64,000 bases of DNA from an uncultured SAR116 cluster alpha proteobacterium (GCA_902578815.1 CACHEI010000003.1:43965-107964), one strand, 5' to 3'; counted from the stretch's first letter, positions 44,466 through 54,332 are shown. The notes: generated by a model not told the origin, from the letters alone. Made by a program: numbers and translations.

Positions 44466-46015
44466 GTGAAATGGGAAAAACGCAATTCTTGTCTGCTGAT
44501 GATGCAGTGGCGCTCATTGCGGATGAGTCTGTTGTTGGCCTTGTAGGAGGCGGTGGGGGTCTGGTGGAGGCGAGTCTGCTTCATGAAGCGGTCGAACGGC
44601 GCTTTCTGAAAACCGGCCATCCACGGAATCTGACCTGTATTCATGCGCTGGGTATAGGTGATCGGCAGGAGCGGGGCATGAACCGGTTTGCCCACAAGGG
44701 TATGACTAGTAGGGTGATTGGCGGTCATTGGGTCTGGTCGCCACGCATGCAACAGATGGCCCGTGACAACGACATTGAAGCTTATGTTTTACCCGGCGGT
44801 GTGATCATGCAATTGATGCGTGAGGTTGCTGCCGGTCGGCCCGGATTGATCACGCATGTTGGTCTTGGCACCTTTGTTGATCCGCGTTTTGAGGGAGGCC
44901 GGATGAATGAAGGTGCGAAGGCCAACCTGACCGAGGTAATCACGATTGATGGCAAGGATTACCTGCGATATCTGCCCATACCTGTTTCGGTGGCCCTGCT
45001 GCGTGGCAGCTATGCTGATGAGGATGGCAATATTTCGCTTGAGGAGGAGCCGGCAAATCTCGACATCTATGCGATGGCAGCAGCAGCGCATAACAGTGGT
45101 GGCAAAGTGATTTTCCAGGTCAAGGGCCGGGTTCCGAGCAATAGCATGAAAGCGCGGGAGGTGAGGATCCCTGCTGCATTGGTTGACGCGGTAGTGATTG
45201 ATGAACGCCAGCAACAGGGCTATGAGCTTGTCTATGATGCCGCAGTTTCAGGCGAGCAGTTCAGGCACGATCTTGATGCGCAGGCGGTACAGTTTTCGCC
45301 CCGACTGGTCATCGCCAAACGCGCCCGTCAGGAATTGATCGATGATGCTGTGATTAATTTTGGCTTCGGCATTCCCGATCAGGTGGCAAAATTGATTGCC
45401 AGAGATGGCATGTCAGATCGCTATTACCAAACGATAGAACATGGCACCTATGGGGGCCGTCTGATGGATGGTGATCTGTTTGGTTATGCGATGAACCCTA
45501 GCTGCATGATTGATGGCCCGTCACAATTCGATTTCTATTCGGGTGGTGGGCTGGATATCGCTTTTCTTGGGTTTGGTGAAATTGACGCTGCTGGCAACGT
45601 TAATGTCTCGAAGCTGGCAGGTAATACGGTTGGGCCAGGTGGCTTTATCGACATTGCCCAGAGCGCCCATACGGTGATTTTTTGTGGCACTTTCGACACC
45701 GGCGGAACGCAGTTGGAAATCGGCCAGGGGCGTCTCGAGATTGTGACACATGGCTGTATCGCCAAGCTGGTGAGGCAGGTCGACCAAATTACCTTCTCTG
45801 GTGTCCAGGCACACGCACGGGGTCAACGGGTAATTTATGTGACTGAACGCGCTGTTTTTGAGCTAACCAGGGAGGGAGTAAGCTTGGTTGAAATTGCTCC
45901 CGGTGTCGATCTGGAGGGCGATATTCTCGACCGGATGGGGTTTACGCCACATATTGGTAGGGTGCCGCGTGTAATGGATAAGATGTTGTTTACGAATGTC
46001 GAGGGAGAGACCTGA
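44462..46015 (+). CDS. Family I CoA-transferase (fused alpha and beta parts)
   Basis: A 517-residue acetate/propionate-type CoA-transferase with both halves in one chain. The N-terminal half has GLVGGGGGLVEASLL, and the C-terminal half has the active-site Glu326 in TIEHGTYGG followed by SQFDFYSGGGLDIAFLG. It would transfer CoA from acetyl-CoA or succinyl-CoA to the pathway acid. It starts with GTG (44462) overlapping the acyl-CoA dehydrogenase stop by four bases; ATG 44471 is an alternative. Its TGA overlaps the next ATG by one base. Confidence 0.9.
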   Translation: MSEMGKTQFLSADDAVALIADESVVGLVGGGGGLVEASLLHEAVERRFLKTGHPRNLTCIHALGIGDRQERGMNRFAHKGMTSRVIGGHWVWSPRMQQMARDNDIEAYVLPGGVIMQLMREVAAGRPGLITHVGLGTFVDPRFEGGRMNEGAKANLTEVITIDGKDYLRYLPIPVSVALLRGSYADEDGNISLEEEPANLDIYAMAAAAHNSGGKVIFQVKGRVPSNSMKAREVRIPAALVDAVVIDERQQQGYELVYDAAVSGEQFRHDLDAQAVQFSPRLVIAKRARQELIDDAVINFGFGIPDQVAKLIARDGMSDRYYQTIEHGTYGGRLMDGDLFGYAMNPSCMIDGPSQFDFYSGGGLDIAFLGFGEIDAAGNVNVSKLAGNTVGPGGFIDIAQSAHTVIFCGTFDTGGTQLEIGQGRLEIVTHGCIAKLVRQVDQITFSGVQAHARGQRVIYVTERAVFELTREGVSLVEIAPGVDLEGDILDRMGFTPHIGRVPRVMDKMLFTNVEGET

Positions 46016-47055
46016 TGGACAAAGTCAGGGTTGGTTTGATAGGCGCTGGCTCGATCGGTGTGCGGCATATGAAGGCGATGGAGGAGGTGCCGGAGATCAC
46101 CCTTGTCGCGATAGCGGACCCCTCTCCAGCGGCAGTCAGGATTGGAGCGGCGCAGAATATTTGCATACAACCCGATGCTGGCGCGATGTTGGCGCAGGGC
46201 GGTCTTGATGCGGTAATCATCGCGACGCCAACAGAGCGTCACTATCAGGACATGATGATGGCGCTTGAAGCGCGGCAGACCGTTCTGGTCGAAAAACCAA
46301 TTACTGCTACCCTTGCAGAAGCTGATGAAGTGACCCGTTTTGCTGAGCAACAGGGCTGTCACGTTCTGGTCGGTCATCAAAGGCGCTATTACCCCTGTGC
46401 GGTAGAGGCACGTGAAATCATTACACAGGGGCGCATCGGCAAATTGATGGGGGTAACGGGCCAATGGACAACCCGAAAGGATGATGATTATTACAGCGCT
46501 ACCTGGCGGCGCGATGTGAAGGCTGGTCCGATTCTGACAAATCTGATCCATGAAATCGATTTGTTGCGTTTTATCTGCGGAGACATTGCCACCGTTTCAG
46601 CTGAGGTGACACATCATGATCAGGAATTTGACAAGGAAGATGCGGTTGCGATCAGTATGAAATTTGTCAATTCTGCTGTTGGCACCTTCTTGCTGTCGGA
46701 CCGGACACCGACACCCTGGACTTGGGAAATGGCTCTTGGCGAAAGTGTGCGCTTTCCAAAGACAGGCCAGAACGCGATTCGGTTTCTTGGAACCGAGGGT
46801 GCTCTCGAATTTCCAAATCTGACACTTTGGTCACATGCCGACAGTGACGGCGACTGGAATGACGAAATCACGGCTGAAAAAATCAAGACGCCCTTTGTCG
46901 ATGCCTATATCGCTCAATGCAGGCATCTTTGCGCCATCGTCCGCGGCACCGAGACACCAATCATTGACGCAAGAAATGGTAGCAAATCACTTGCAGCGAC
47001 CCTGGCAGTAGCCAGTTCAGCCGCCAGCGGCAGACGTGTAATTCTGGAACAATAG
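46015..47055 (+). CDS. Gfo/Idh/MocA family oxidoreductase
   Basis: A 346-residue NAD(P)-dependent oxidoreductase. The Rossmann motif is VGLIGAGSIGVRHM, the EKPITAT motif carries the catalytic lysine, GHQRRYYPC follows, and DLIHEIDLLRF-like sequence (read as NLIHEIDLL) provides the second active-site histidine. Relatives oxidise inositols, sugar acids or quinate-like cyclitols. Its place between the CoA-transferase and a MaoC hydratase suggests it handles the free acid before CoA activation, but this is inference. Confidence 0.88.
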   Translation: MDKVRVGLIGAGSIGVRHMKAMEEVPEITLVAIADPSPAAVRIGAAQNICIQPDAGAMLAQGGLDAVIIATPTERHYQDMMMALEARQTVLVEKPITATLAEADEVTRFAEQQGCHVLVGHQRRYYPCAVEAREIITQGRIGKLMGVTGQWTTRKDDDYYSATWRRDVKAGPILTNLIHEIDLLRFICGDIATVSAEVTHHDQEFDKEDAVAISMKFVNSAVGTFLLSDRTPTPWTWEMALGESVRFPKTGQNAIRFLGTEGALEFPNLTLWSHADSDGDWNDEITAEKIKTPFVDAYIAQCRHLCAIVRGTETPIIDARNGSKSLAATLAVASSAASGRRVILEQ

Positions 47056-47065
47056 CGAGGTGGGG

Positions 47066-47497
47066 ATGGAAGATTTCTATGTGAAAATTGGTGACAGCAC
47101 CAGCTTTACCAAAACTGTATCCGAGAGCGATGTTTATCAATTTGCTGGAATCACCGGTGATTTTTCGCCGAACCACGTGAATAAGGTCTATATGGAGAAA
47201 TCATCCTATGGCCGTTTGATGGCACATGGAGCGCTGCTTGTTGGTTTCATGTCTACTGTTTCAACAAATGTTATTGCGCATTGCCGGGACGCCGATGAAA
47301 CACCCGTTTCAGTTGGATACGATAAGATCAGGTTCCTGAAACCAGTGTTTCTAGGGGATACGGTGACACTGGTTTATACAATCAGCGAGATTGATGTTGA
47401 GCGCAAACGATCAGTTGGCAAGATTGTGGTGACCAATCAGGAGGATGTTTTGGTGGCGGTTGGCAATCATATCCTGCAATGGGTGCCAAATGGCTGA
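47066..47497 (+). CDS. MaoC-family enoyl-CoA hydratase
   Basis: A 143-residue single hot-dog-domain hydratase. The catalytic Asp/His motif is in AGITGDFSPNHVNKVY, and AHGALLVGFMS forms the central helix. Enzymes of this kind hydrate trans-enoyl-CoA, the step after the acyl-CoA dehydrogenase encoded upstream. ATG 47066 follows GCGAGG; a GTG at 47060 is also possible. The next gene starts about 60 bases later. Confidence 0.88.
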   Translation: MEDFYVKIGDSTSFTKTVSESDVYQFAGITGDFSPNHVNKVYMEKSSYGRLMAHGALLVGFMSTVSTNVIAHCRDADETPVSVGYDKIRFLKPVFLGDTVTLVYTISEIDVERKRSVGKIVVTNQEDVLVAVGNHILQWVPNG

Positions 47498-47555
47498 GAC
47501 TCTGGTTTGGGAACTAATGGTAGGGTGATGGTGACAAGAGATGGGGAGACAAAAG

Positions 47556-48293
47556 ATGCAAAGACCAATGGATATTGAGGGTCAGGCGTTCATTGTTACC
47601 GGTGCTGCAAAAGGAATTGGTCTTGCCATCAGCAATCTGTTTCATCAACTGGGCGCACGGGTTTCGGGGTGGGATTTGGATGTCAGCAGCATGCGGGACA
47701 ATTCCGTCTTTGCCGACACGCAGATTGTTGATGTGTCTGATGAGAGTCAGACACGCGCCGGCTTTGCGGCTTCGTTGGCTGCACTTGGTGATATTGACGG
47801 AATTGTCGCCAACGCAGGTGTCAATGGGCCGACGAAGCCATTATGGGACTACTCTCTGGATGAGTGGCAATCGGTAATGTCCGTTGATCTTACTGGTGTC
47901 TTTCTATCGGTGCAGGCATCACTAGATCATCTGCGTGCGCGCAAACGGGGACGCATCATTATCATTTCCTCTATCGCCGGCAAGGAGGGCAATCCAGGTG
48001 CCGTGCCCTATGGTGCGGCAAAAGCAGGCGTGATTGGCTTTGCCAAGGGGTTGGCGCGGGAGATATTGCCATCCGATATCACCGTGAATTGCATCGCGCC
48101 GTCGATTGCGGTTACCGACCTGCTCGACGGCATGACCGAGGAATATATTGCAGACAAGAAAAGCCGCATCCCAATGGGGCGGTTCTGCACCCCGGGGGAA
48201 ATTGCCAATATGGCGGCCTTCATTGCATCGCCCGCCTGTAGTTTTACCACCGGCCAGGTTTTTGATGTGACCGGTGGACGCGCCACATGGTAA
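47556..48293 (+). CDS. Short-chain dehydrogenase/reductase (second of two)
   Basis: A 245-residue classical SDR with an intact TGAAKGIGLAIS cofactor motif, VANAGVN, IIISSIAGKEGNPGAV with the catalytic Ser, PYGAAKAGV with Tyr and Lys, and a FDVTGGRA tail. It is the natural candidate for oxidising the beta-hydroxyacyl-CoA made by the MaoC protein. ATG 47556 follows GGGGAGA. Its 3' end overlaps the next gene by seven bases. Confidence 0.9.
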   Translation: MQRPMDIEGQAFIVTGAAKGIGLAISNLFHQLGARVSGWDLDVSSMRDNSVFADTQIVDVSDESQTRAGFAASLAALGDIDGIVANAGVNGPTKPLWDYSLDEWQSVMSVDLTGVFLSVQASLDHLRARKRGRIIIISSIAGKEGNPGAVPYGAAKAGVIGFAKGLAREILPSDITVNCIAPSIAVTDLLDGMTEEYIADKKSRIPMGRFCTPGEIANMAAFIASPACSFTTGQVFDVTGGRATW

Positions 48294-49111
48294 TGCTGGT
48301 GCGGCAACTGGGGCTTGATGAACTTTGTGTTCATCAGGTCTGCCTGTCTGGACAATGTGATTTTGTCTTATCGCTCTCCTGCTTGGTTAAGGCTGGAATA
48401 AAGCGTACCGCCTTGTGGAACCCGATGATCGAAACCTGTGGTGAGAGGCAGGCGCTGTCCATCTGGAATGACAGTGGTTTGTGTGCTGACTCGCTGTGCG
48501 TGGCCGAGCTGTTTGCCGGCCCTGATGCGTTACGCGTGATGCTGGACAGGGCGGATCTATTTCAGGCGCGGACGCTGGTTTTGATTACGGGGGGCCTTGA
48601 GTCAGCCCGTTTTGAAGGGGGAATCGATCAGGCTAGAACATATCTGCCGTCCATGTTGGCGCAGGCGGTTGAACTGGCTAGGCCTTACAACGTGCAATTG
48701 GCTTTTGAGCCGTTGCACCCAATGGTGTGTGGTTTCAGATCCATCGTCTCCAGTCTTGGTGAGGCGTTGGATCTGCTGGATGCCATTGGCCCCGCTGATT
48801 CCATCGGTCTCGCGATTGACACCTATGCGCTCTGGTGGGAGGATCAGTTGGAGCAGAAGCTGCGCCACGCGGGTGGCCGCATTTTGAACTATCATGTGTC
48901 TGACTGGCTGCCTGATACGTCCGATTTGCGTTTGGATCGGGGTATGCCTGGCGATGGTCAGATCAATCTGCTGGAATGGAGGGTGTTGCTCGAACAGGCG
49001 GGCTATCGGGGGCCGGTGGAAATTGAGATTTTCTCTCGTGACCGCTGGTGGAAACAAACGCCCGAATCACTGCTGCGGCTTGTCATAGAACGTCTGAATG
49101 TTACGTACTGA
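48287..49111 (+). CDS. TIM-barrel sugar phosphate isomerase/epimerase family protein
   Basis: A 274-residue xylose-isomerase-like TIM barrel. Metal-ligand candidates are the Glu in LAFEPLHPM, the Asp in GLAIDTYALWW, the His in LNYHVSDWL and the Glu in PVEIEIFSRD. Relatives include hydroxypyruvate isomerase, inosose dehydratase and 3-dehydroshikimate dehydratase. It overlaps the upstream SDR gene, so it belongs to the same transcript. It is a different subtype from the isomerase at 38.2-39.0 kb. Confidence 0.82.
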   Translation: MVMLVRQLGLDELCVHQVCLSGQCDFVLSLSCLVKAGIKRTALWNPMIETCGERQALSIWNDSGLCADSLCVAELFAGPDALRVMLDRADLFQARTLVLITGGLESARFEGGIDQARTYLPSMLAQAVELARPYNVQLAFEPLHPMVCGFRSIVSSLGEALDLLDAIGPADSIGLAIDTYALWWEDQLEQKLRHAGGRILNYHVSDWLPDTSDLRLDRGMPGDGQINLLEWRVLLEQAGYRGPVEIEIFSRDRWWKQTPESLLRLVIERLNVTY

Positions 49112-49310
49112 AAGCTAGCCATCTGATGAACGGGTTGTTCACTCTGGACAAAAATGATGGCATTTCATCAAATTTGCCTTTCTCTTAAACAAATATGACC
49201 AAAGTGCCGCAGGCAACCTAAATAAGGCCTTGCTTAGTTGGCGGCGATATTCGAACCTTTTTCCAATAAAAAGCCACTTCGCAAGGCTCGTTGGATGTTG
49301 GGGGAAACAG

Positions 49311-50048
49311 GTGCTTCAGATTAATGATGTGCACGCTGGCTACGGCAATCTTAAAATATTGCGTGGCGTAAACATGCAGGTGCCAACCGGTGGGATCGTT
49401 ACGCTCCTTGGTGGTAATGGTACCGGCAAATCCACTTTATTGAAGGCTGTGTCAGGGCTAATCCCACTGATGGAGGGTGAGGTGCTCTTCGATGGTGTTG
49501 CTATCTCCAAAATGAAACCGCATGAGCGTATGCGCCTTGGCCTTGTTCAGGTAACCCAGGCCAAAGAAGCCTATCCAGCGATGACAGTCGAGGAAAATCT
49601 GGTGCTTGGCGCCTACACGCGGCGTGACCGCGCGCGTACCCTTGCCGATCTGGAAAGGGTCTTTGAATTTTTCCCGGTTCTTCGTGAGCGACGCAAGCAA
49701 TTGTCTGGCACTTTGTCAGGTGGTGAAGTTCAAATGCTTGTGATTGGTCGTGGTCTAATGGCTAAGCCAAAAATGTTGATGCTCGATGAACCAAGTGCGG
49801 CTCTGGCACCGAAAGTTGTTTTAGAGATTTTTGCCAACATTAATCGGATTGCCAAAACCGGTGTGACAATTCTAGTAGTTGAACAGAATGTTCGAATGGC
49901 TTTGATCCTTGCCCAATATGGCTACATAATTCGTGATGGTGTGATCATGATGGAGGGTGAGGCAAAAAAATTGATCAGCGATCCGGCGGTCAAGGAGTCT
50001 TTCCTAGGTGGGTCGGTGGCAAATACGGCAAAGGCGCTCAGGAACTGA
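49311..50048 (+). CDS. livF: Branched-chain-type ABC transporter ATP-binding protein LivF
   Basis: A 245-residue ABC ATPase. Walker A is LGGNGTGKST, the signature reads LSGGEVQMLVIGR and Walker B is MLMLDEPSAALA, as in LivF. Translation starts at GTG 49311 behind GGGGA; the in-frame TTG at 49230 is not needed. It opens a complete Liv cassette (F, H, binding protein, M, G) directly after the catabolic genes, implying import of the pathway substrate. Confidence 0.92.
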   Translation: MLQINDVHAGYGNLKILRGVNMQVPTGGIVTLLGGNGTGKSTLLKAVSGLIPLMEGEVLFDGVAISKMKPHERMRLGLVQVTQAKEAYPAMTVEENLVLGAYTRRDRARTLADLERVFEFFPVLRERRKQLSGTLSGGEVQMLVIGRGLMAKPKMLMLDEPSAALAPKVVLEIFANINRIAKTGVTILVVEQNVRMALILAQYGYIIRDGVIMMEGEAKKLISDPAVKESFLGGSVANTAKALRN

Positions 50049-50073
50049 GCCGAAGCGATGCGGGGAAAATAAC

Positions 50074-50985
50074 ATGAGTTTTGATTATAGCTCGTTGTTA
50101 GCATTTATCATTTTTGGTGTCACGATTGGTGTTGTTTATGGCATTGTTGCCCTTGGCATATCATTGATTTATTCGGGCCTGGATATCGTGCATTTTGCCC
50201 ATGGTGAAATGTATATGTTTGGAGCGTTTTTTGGTCTTGTCCTCGCGCACAATGTCGGCGTTCCCTACCCGATTGCGCTGATTGGCGCGATGGTGCTTAC
50301 CGCACTGCTTGGAATGGCTGTCGAGAGGGTGTTTTATCGGCGCCTGACGCGCGCTGGCGGTGGCTATACGGTTGCCGGTATGGGGATGATCATCTGCGGA
50401 TTCGGTATGTCCGTGGCGCTGGTGAATGTTGCCTATTTCATCTGGGGTGCGGAAGCAGAGCCATTTCGTGCCAATCTTGACTACATTCCGCGTTTGAGCT
50501 TTCCCGGTGATATCGAAGTACCCGAAAGCTATGTGCTCACGGCAATTATTTCTGTCGCGCTGATGGCTGCGCTGCATTACTTCCTGCGTCACACCAAAAC
50601 CGGTCTGGCTGTTCGCGCGGTGGCGCACAACAAGGACATCGCCTATCTGATGGGAATTAATGTTCCGTTGATGATCTCACTGATCTTTGGTCTTGCCTGC
50701 GCTCTTGCAGCAGCTGCAGGTGTTTTGATTGGGCCGATGCAGTCGGTTCAGGTGGAGATGGGATATCTGATGCTCATGAAAGCCTTTGCCGCCGCTGTTG
50801 TTGGCGGTTTTGGTTCACTGCCAGGTGCTATCCTGGGCGGTGTTATGGTTGGTGTTTTTGAGAATCTTGGCGCGGCTTACATTTCACCAAGTCATAAGGA
50901 TATATACGCATTTTTGCTGTTGATCCTTGTTCTGATGTTCAAGCCATCAGGACTGTTAGGGGTTGAAGCAAAAGTAAAGGCATAG
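50074..50985 (+). CDS. livH: Branched-chain-type ABC transporter permease LivH
   Basis: A 303-residue permease with about eight hydrophobic segments. Family landmarks are GIVALGISLIYSGLDIVHFA with GEMYMFGAFFG, and the EAA-like RAVAHNKDIAYLMGINV loop. The ATG at 50074 is preferred over a TTG-type start overlapping livF. Its TAG is immediately followed by the binding-protein leader. Confidence 0.92.
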   Translation: MSFDYSSLLAFIIFGVTIGVVYGIVALGISLIYSGLDIVHFAHGEMYMFGAFFGLVLAHNVGVPYPIALIGAMVLTALLGMAVERVFYRRLTRAGGGYTVAGMGMIICGFGMSVALVNVAYFIWGAEAEPFRANLDYIPRLSFPGDIEVPESYVLTAIISVALMAALHYFLRHTKTGLAVRAVAHNKDIAYLMGINVPLMISLIFGLACALAAAAGVLIGPMQSVQVEMGYLMLMKAFAAAVVGGFGSLPGAILGGVMVGVFENLGAAYISPSHKDIYAFLLLILVLMFKPSGLLGVEAKVKA

Positions 50986-51041
50986 TGATTTTTCTGATCA
51001 CTGTGAGGGTTTATTGCACAACAACAAAACTGGAGGAAAAA

Positions 51042-52238
51042 ATGCGAATACTAAATAAGATTTATGCCGGTGTAGTTGCTACCGGGATTGGCCTTACAGC
51101 CGCGGCTGCTTTTGCGGACGATATCAGAGTTGGCATTACCATGAGAATGGTGAGTGAAAACGGCCAGGCGTATGGTCAAATGATGATGGATGAAATCAAG
51201 GGCATCAATGAAGCTGGTGGAATTCACGGCAAAATGATCAAAGCCACGTTGATGAATGATGAGTGCAAGTCAGATAAAGGCGTAGCGAATGCAAACAAAA
51301 TGGTGTTCCAGGAAAAAGTTCACCTCTTGATTGGCTCAAGCTGCTCTTCGGTGACACTTCCTATTGTGGATGTGACAGCCAAAGCTGGTGTGCCACAGTT
51401 GGTTCCTCACTCTACTAATTCAAAAATTACACAAAAAGGAAGTGAGTGGATCTTCCGCGTGCCTGTTTCAGGACGGTATTACGGTGGTGTAAACGCCAAA
51501 TATGTTGGGGAGAACATAGGAACGAAAATTGCATATATCTGTGCAGCCGACGCAGCCTCTGTTGGTGATTGTGCCAACATGGAAAAACAAATGAAGGCAC
51601 GTTTTGGGGTGGAGCCGGCCTACCGGGCTGATGTGCAGGAAAAGGAGGTAGACTTCCGCTCTCACATGCAAAAAATCAAGTCGATGAATGTTGACGGAAT
51701 TCTTGTTGCCGCACTTGCCGAAACAATGGCACGTGCACTTGTTCAGTCCTATGAGGCGGGTATTGGTGAGGGTGTTCGACGCATCGGTTCGTCATCAGCA
51801 TCAAACGCTCCTGTGCCAAAGATTGCCGGCGATGCAGCAAAGGGAGTGTTTTTCACGGCGGCCTATGCTGCTGCTGACCAGCGTCCAATCGCCAAGCTGT
51901 TCAATGAAATGGTGAAGTCGCGTTATGGCATTCACGCTCCTGACCATGATTTTTCTCAGGCTTATGACCTTGTGCGGATCATGGAGATTGCCCTGAAGAA
52001 TACAAATTTCACAGGCTCTCTTGCTGACGATCGGACAGCCATTCGTGATGCGATTGCAAATGTGAAGGGATATCAGGGACTTGCCTCAGGGCCGATCAGC
52101 TTTTGTGCCGCGGCAACACCGCAGTGCCGTGATGGAAACAGAACAGCTGTTCTGATCGGTTACACCAAGGGTGGTGAGAACTTTGAAACTGAGGTTCTGG
52201 CCCGTGTTACAATGGAAGAGGATTTTGGCCTCGAATAA
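51042..52238 (+). CDS. Branched-chain-type ABC transporter substrate-binding protein
   Basis: A 398-residue type I periplasmic binding protein. Residues 1 to about 25 form a signal peptide ending AAAFADD, then a DIRVGITMRMVSENGQAYGQ strand and the cleft region IGSSCSSVTLPIVDVTAKA. Proteins of this group bind amino acids, aromatic acids or other small acids. ATG 51042 has a GGAGG site. A terminator-like hairpin follows the gene and should raise its message level relative to livMG. Confidence 0.9.
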   Translation: MRILNKIYAGVVATGIGLTAAAAFADDIRVGITMRMVSENGQAYGQMMMDEIKGINEAGGIHGKMIKATLMNDECKSDKGVANANKMVFQEKVHLLIGSSCSSVTLPIVDVTAKAGVPQLVPHSTNSKITQKGSEWIFRVPVSGRYYGGVNAKYVGENIGTKIAYICAADAASVGDCANMEKQMKARFGVEPAYRADVQEKEVDFRSHMQKIKSMNVDGILVAALAETMARALVQSYEAGIGEGVRRIGSSSASNAPVPKIAGDAAKGVFFTAAYAAADQRPIAKLFNEMVKSRYGIHAPDHDFSQAYDLVRIMEIALKNTNFTGSLADDRTAIRDAIANVKGYQGLASGPISFCAAATPQCRDGNRTAVLIGYTKGGENFETEVLARVTMEEDFGLE

Positions 52239-52257
52239 GACCGGATCTAAATCACTT

Positions 52258-52291
52258 GCCGGGGCGGGACATCGTCTGCTCCGGCATTTTT
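52258..52291 (+). terminator. Intercistronic terminator-like hairpin after the Liv binding protein
   Basis: GCCGGGGC (52258-52265) pairs with GCTCCGGC (52278-52285) with one G-U pair, followed by ATTTTT. Being inside an operon, it probably gives partial termination. Confidence 0.6.
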
Positions 52292-52335
52292 ATAATTTGT
52301 TTGCAAATTTATCGTAACGCAGGGAACCGATCCTC

Positions 52336-53421
52336 ATGGGAATTCTGTCCTCCATCGCTGACTTTATCGATGGTTTAGCAAAGCGTCATCGGCTTTTGCC
52401 CTGGCTATTAGCCTATCTTTTTTTGTTACCTTTACCTTTCATCTTGGCAACTGTTTTCAATGAATATTTGATAGATCTGGCAAACCGTATATGTCTGTTC
52501 ATTCTGCTTGCAGTTGGCCTGAACATTGTTAAAGGTTTTTGTGGCCAAGTGACAGTTGGTCATATTGGCCTTTATGCAATTGGTGCAGTGACTTCGGCTG
52601 TGCTAACGCTTGAACCAGGTGGATTTGGTGGTGCGCTGGGTTTTGGCTGGCCAATTTGGGCAGCCATTCCGACAGCAGTACTTGTGACGGCCTTCGCTGG
52701 CCTTATTGTCGGCCTGCCGTCAGTGCGTCTTGAGGGTGCTTATCTCGCGCTGGCAACATTGGGCCTCGGTGAGTCGGTGCGGATTTTTATCGCTGTGACG
52801 CCTGCGCTTGGATCTAGTACGGGCCTGATGATGATTCCCGCGCCAAGCATCGGATCGTTCGTTTTTGACAGCTTCACAAGCTACTATTATCTCGTGATGA
52901 CGGCAGCCATTGTCGGGATTTATTTCTCTTTTTCAATTCTTCGTTCGGCTACCGGCCGGGCCTTTCAGGCTATTCGCGAGGATACCATCGCCGCATCTGT
53001 CAATGGCATCAATGTAGTGAAATACAAGCTGCTTGCGTTTGTTTTAAGTGCTATTTACGCCGGTCTTGCGGGGGCGCTTTTCGCACATATGCCGCCAGGC
53101 TATCTGCATCACAATAATTTTACCGTTATTGAGATGGTTACATTGTTGTTGATGGTTGTTCTTGGTGGCATTGGTAATGTCTGGGGTGGTGTAATTGGCG
53201 CTATCGTGGTTGCAATAGCCTACGACCAGACAAAAGATCTGGTGTTTTATTTTATGGACAGACCCGTGGTAGTGCAGCCTCTTGTGTTTGGCTTGTCAAT
53301 GGTGTTGTTGGTTATGTTTATGCCGCGTGGCATTGGAGGTTGGATAGAGGATTTCCAGCGTAACCGCAGGTTCATTCGTAGAAGTGAGGAGAGACTAGGT
53401 GGCACTGCTAGAAACTCGTAA
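52336..53421 (+). CDS. livM: Branched-chain-type ABC transporter permease LivM
   Basis: A 361-residue permease with about ten hydrophobic segments, including the CGQVTVGHIGLYAIGAVTSA segment, RLEGAYLALATLGLGE, and the EAA-like AIREDTIAASVNGINV loop. It completes the channel with LivH. The last 23 bases overlap the livG start. Confidence 0.92.
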   Translation: MGILSSIADFIDGLAKRHRLLPWLLAYLFLLPLPFILATVFNEYLIDLANRICLFILLAVGLNIVKGFCGQVTVGHIGLYAIGAVTSAVLTLEPGGFGGALGFGWPIWAAIPTAVLVTAFAGLIVGLPSVRLEGAYLALATLGLGESVRIFIAVTPALGSSTGLMMIPAPSIGSFVFDSFTSYYYLVMTAAIVGIYFSFSILRSATGRAFQAIREDTIAASVNGINVVKYKLLAFVLSAIYAGLAGALFAHMPPGYLHHNNFTVIEMVTLLLMVVLGGIGNVWGGVIGAIVVAIAYDQTKDLVFYFMDRPVVVQPLVFGLSMVLLVMFMPRGIGGWIEDFQRNRRFIRRSEERLGGTARNS

Positions 53422-54199
53422 TCTGAGCAAGAGTTTTGGTGGCCTACAAGCCATCAATGATGTGAGCCTCAAAGTTGAGCCAAACACAGTGCATGGCTTA
53501 ATTGGGCCAAATGGCTCCGGCAAATCAACATTCTTCAACCTACTGACAGGTGTCTATCAGCCAGATGCGGGGAGCTACATTGAGTTTGACAATGTTGAGG
53601 TGACCGGCAAGCCGGCGCATTACATTGCCGAACAAGGTCTCTCCAGAACATTTCAGTTGCTTCGACTTTATGGGGAACTGAGTGTGTTGGACAACGTACT
53701 TGTTGGGTTTCACCCACACACCAAATACAGCTCGTTTGCCCCATTTTTCAATGGTGCCGAGGTGCGTCGACAAGATCAGATTGTTAAAGATGAAATGTTT
53801 GAACTGCTTGAATTCATTGGTCTTGCTGAGCATGCCGAGATACCGGCGGCGGAACTTTCTGGTGGTCAACGCCGGCTGCTGGCACTTGGCCGCGCTATCG
53901 CGATGCGTCCAAAGATGCTGTTGCTTGATGAGCCCGGTGCAGGTTTGTCCCCGGTCAATGTTGACAGTCTGATGGATACCATCATGACTTTGAAAGAACG
54001 ATATGAACTTACCATTGTTGTTGTTGAGCATATTTTGAAGGTAGTTATGTCGACCTGTGAAACTATAAGCGTTCTTGACCATGGGCAGAAGATTTCCGAG
54101 GGCACACCCGAATTCGTCAAGAATGACCCGGCGGTTATTGAGGCATATCTTGGTCGCGAGATGGCCGATGAGGACATTAGGGCAGCGATGGACGCATAG
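53399..54199 (+). CDS. livG: Branched-chain-type ABC transporter ATP-binding protein LivG
   Basis: A 266-residue ABC ATPase starting at GTG within the end of livM. Walker A is IGPNGSGKST, the signature LSGGQRRLLALGR and Walker B MLLLDEPGAGLS, as in LivG. It closes the cassette and the 37-54 kb run. The next genes are convergent. Confidence 0.92.
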   Translation: MALLETRNLSKSFGGLQAINDVSLKVEPNTVHGLIGPNGSGKSTFFNLLTGVYQPDAGSYIEFDNVEVTGKPAHYIAEQGLSRTFQLLRLYGELSVLDNVLVGFHPHTKYSSFAPFFNGAEVRRQDQIVKDEMFELLEFIGLAEHAEIPAAELSGGQRRLLALGRAIAMRPKMLLLDEPGAGLSPVNVDSLMDTIMTLKERYELTIVVVEHILKVVMSTCETISVLDHGQKISEGTPEFVKNDPAVIEAYLGREMADEDIRAAMDA

Positions 54200-54332
54200 T
54201 ATCGGAAGACCCCCAAAATGGATCGCAAGGAAGCTATCATAAGCTGGAAAACGTATGAAAGTGTTTTGATAGTGACCATTGACCTGAGCGCCTAACGCAC
54301 TCTTTAGAATTGCCGCACAAAGACGGGAACTC

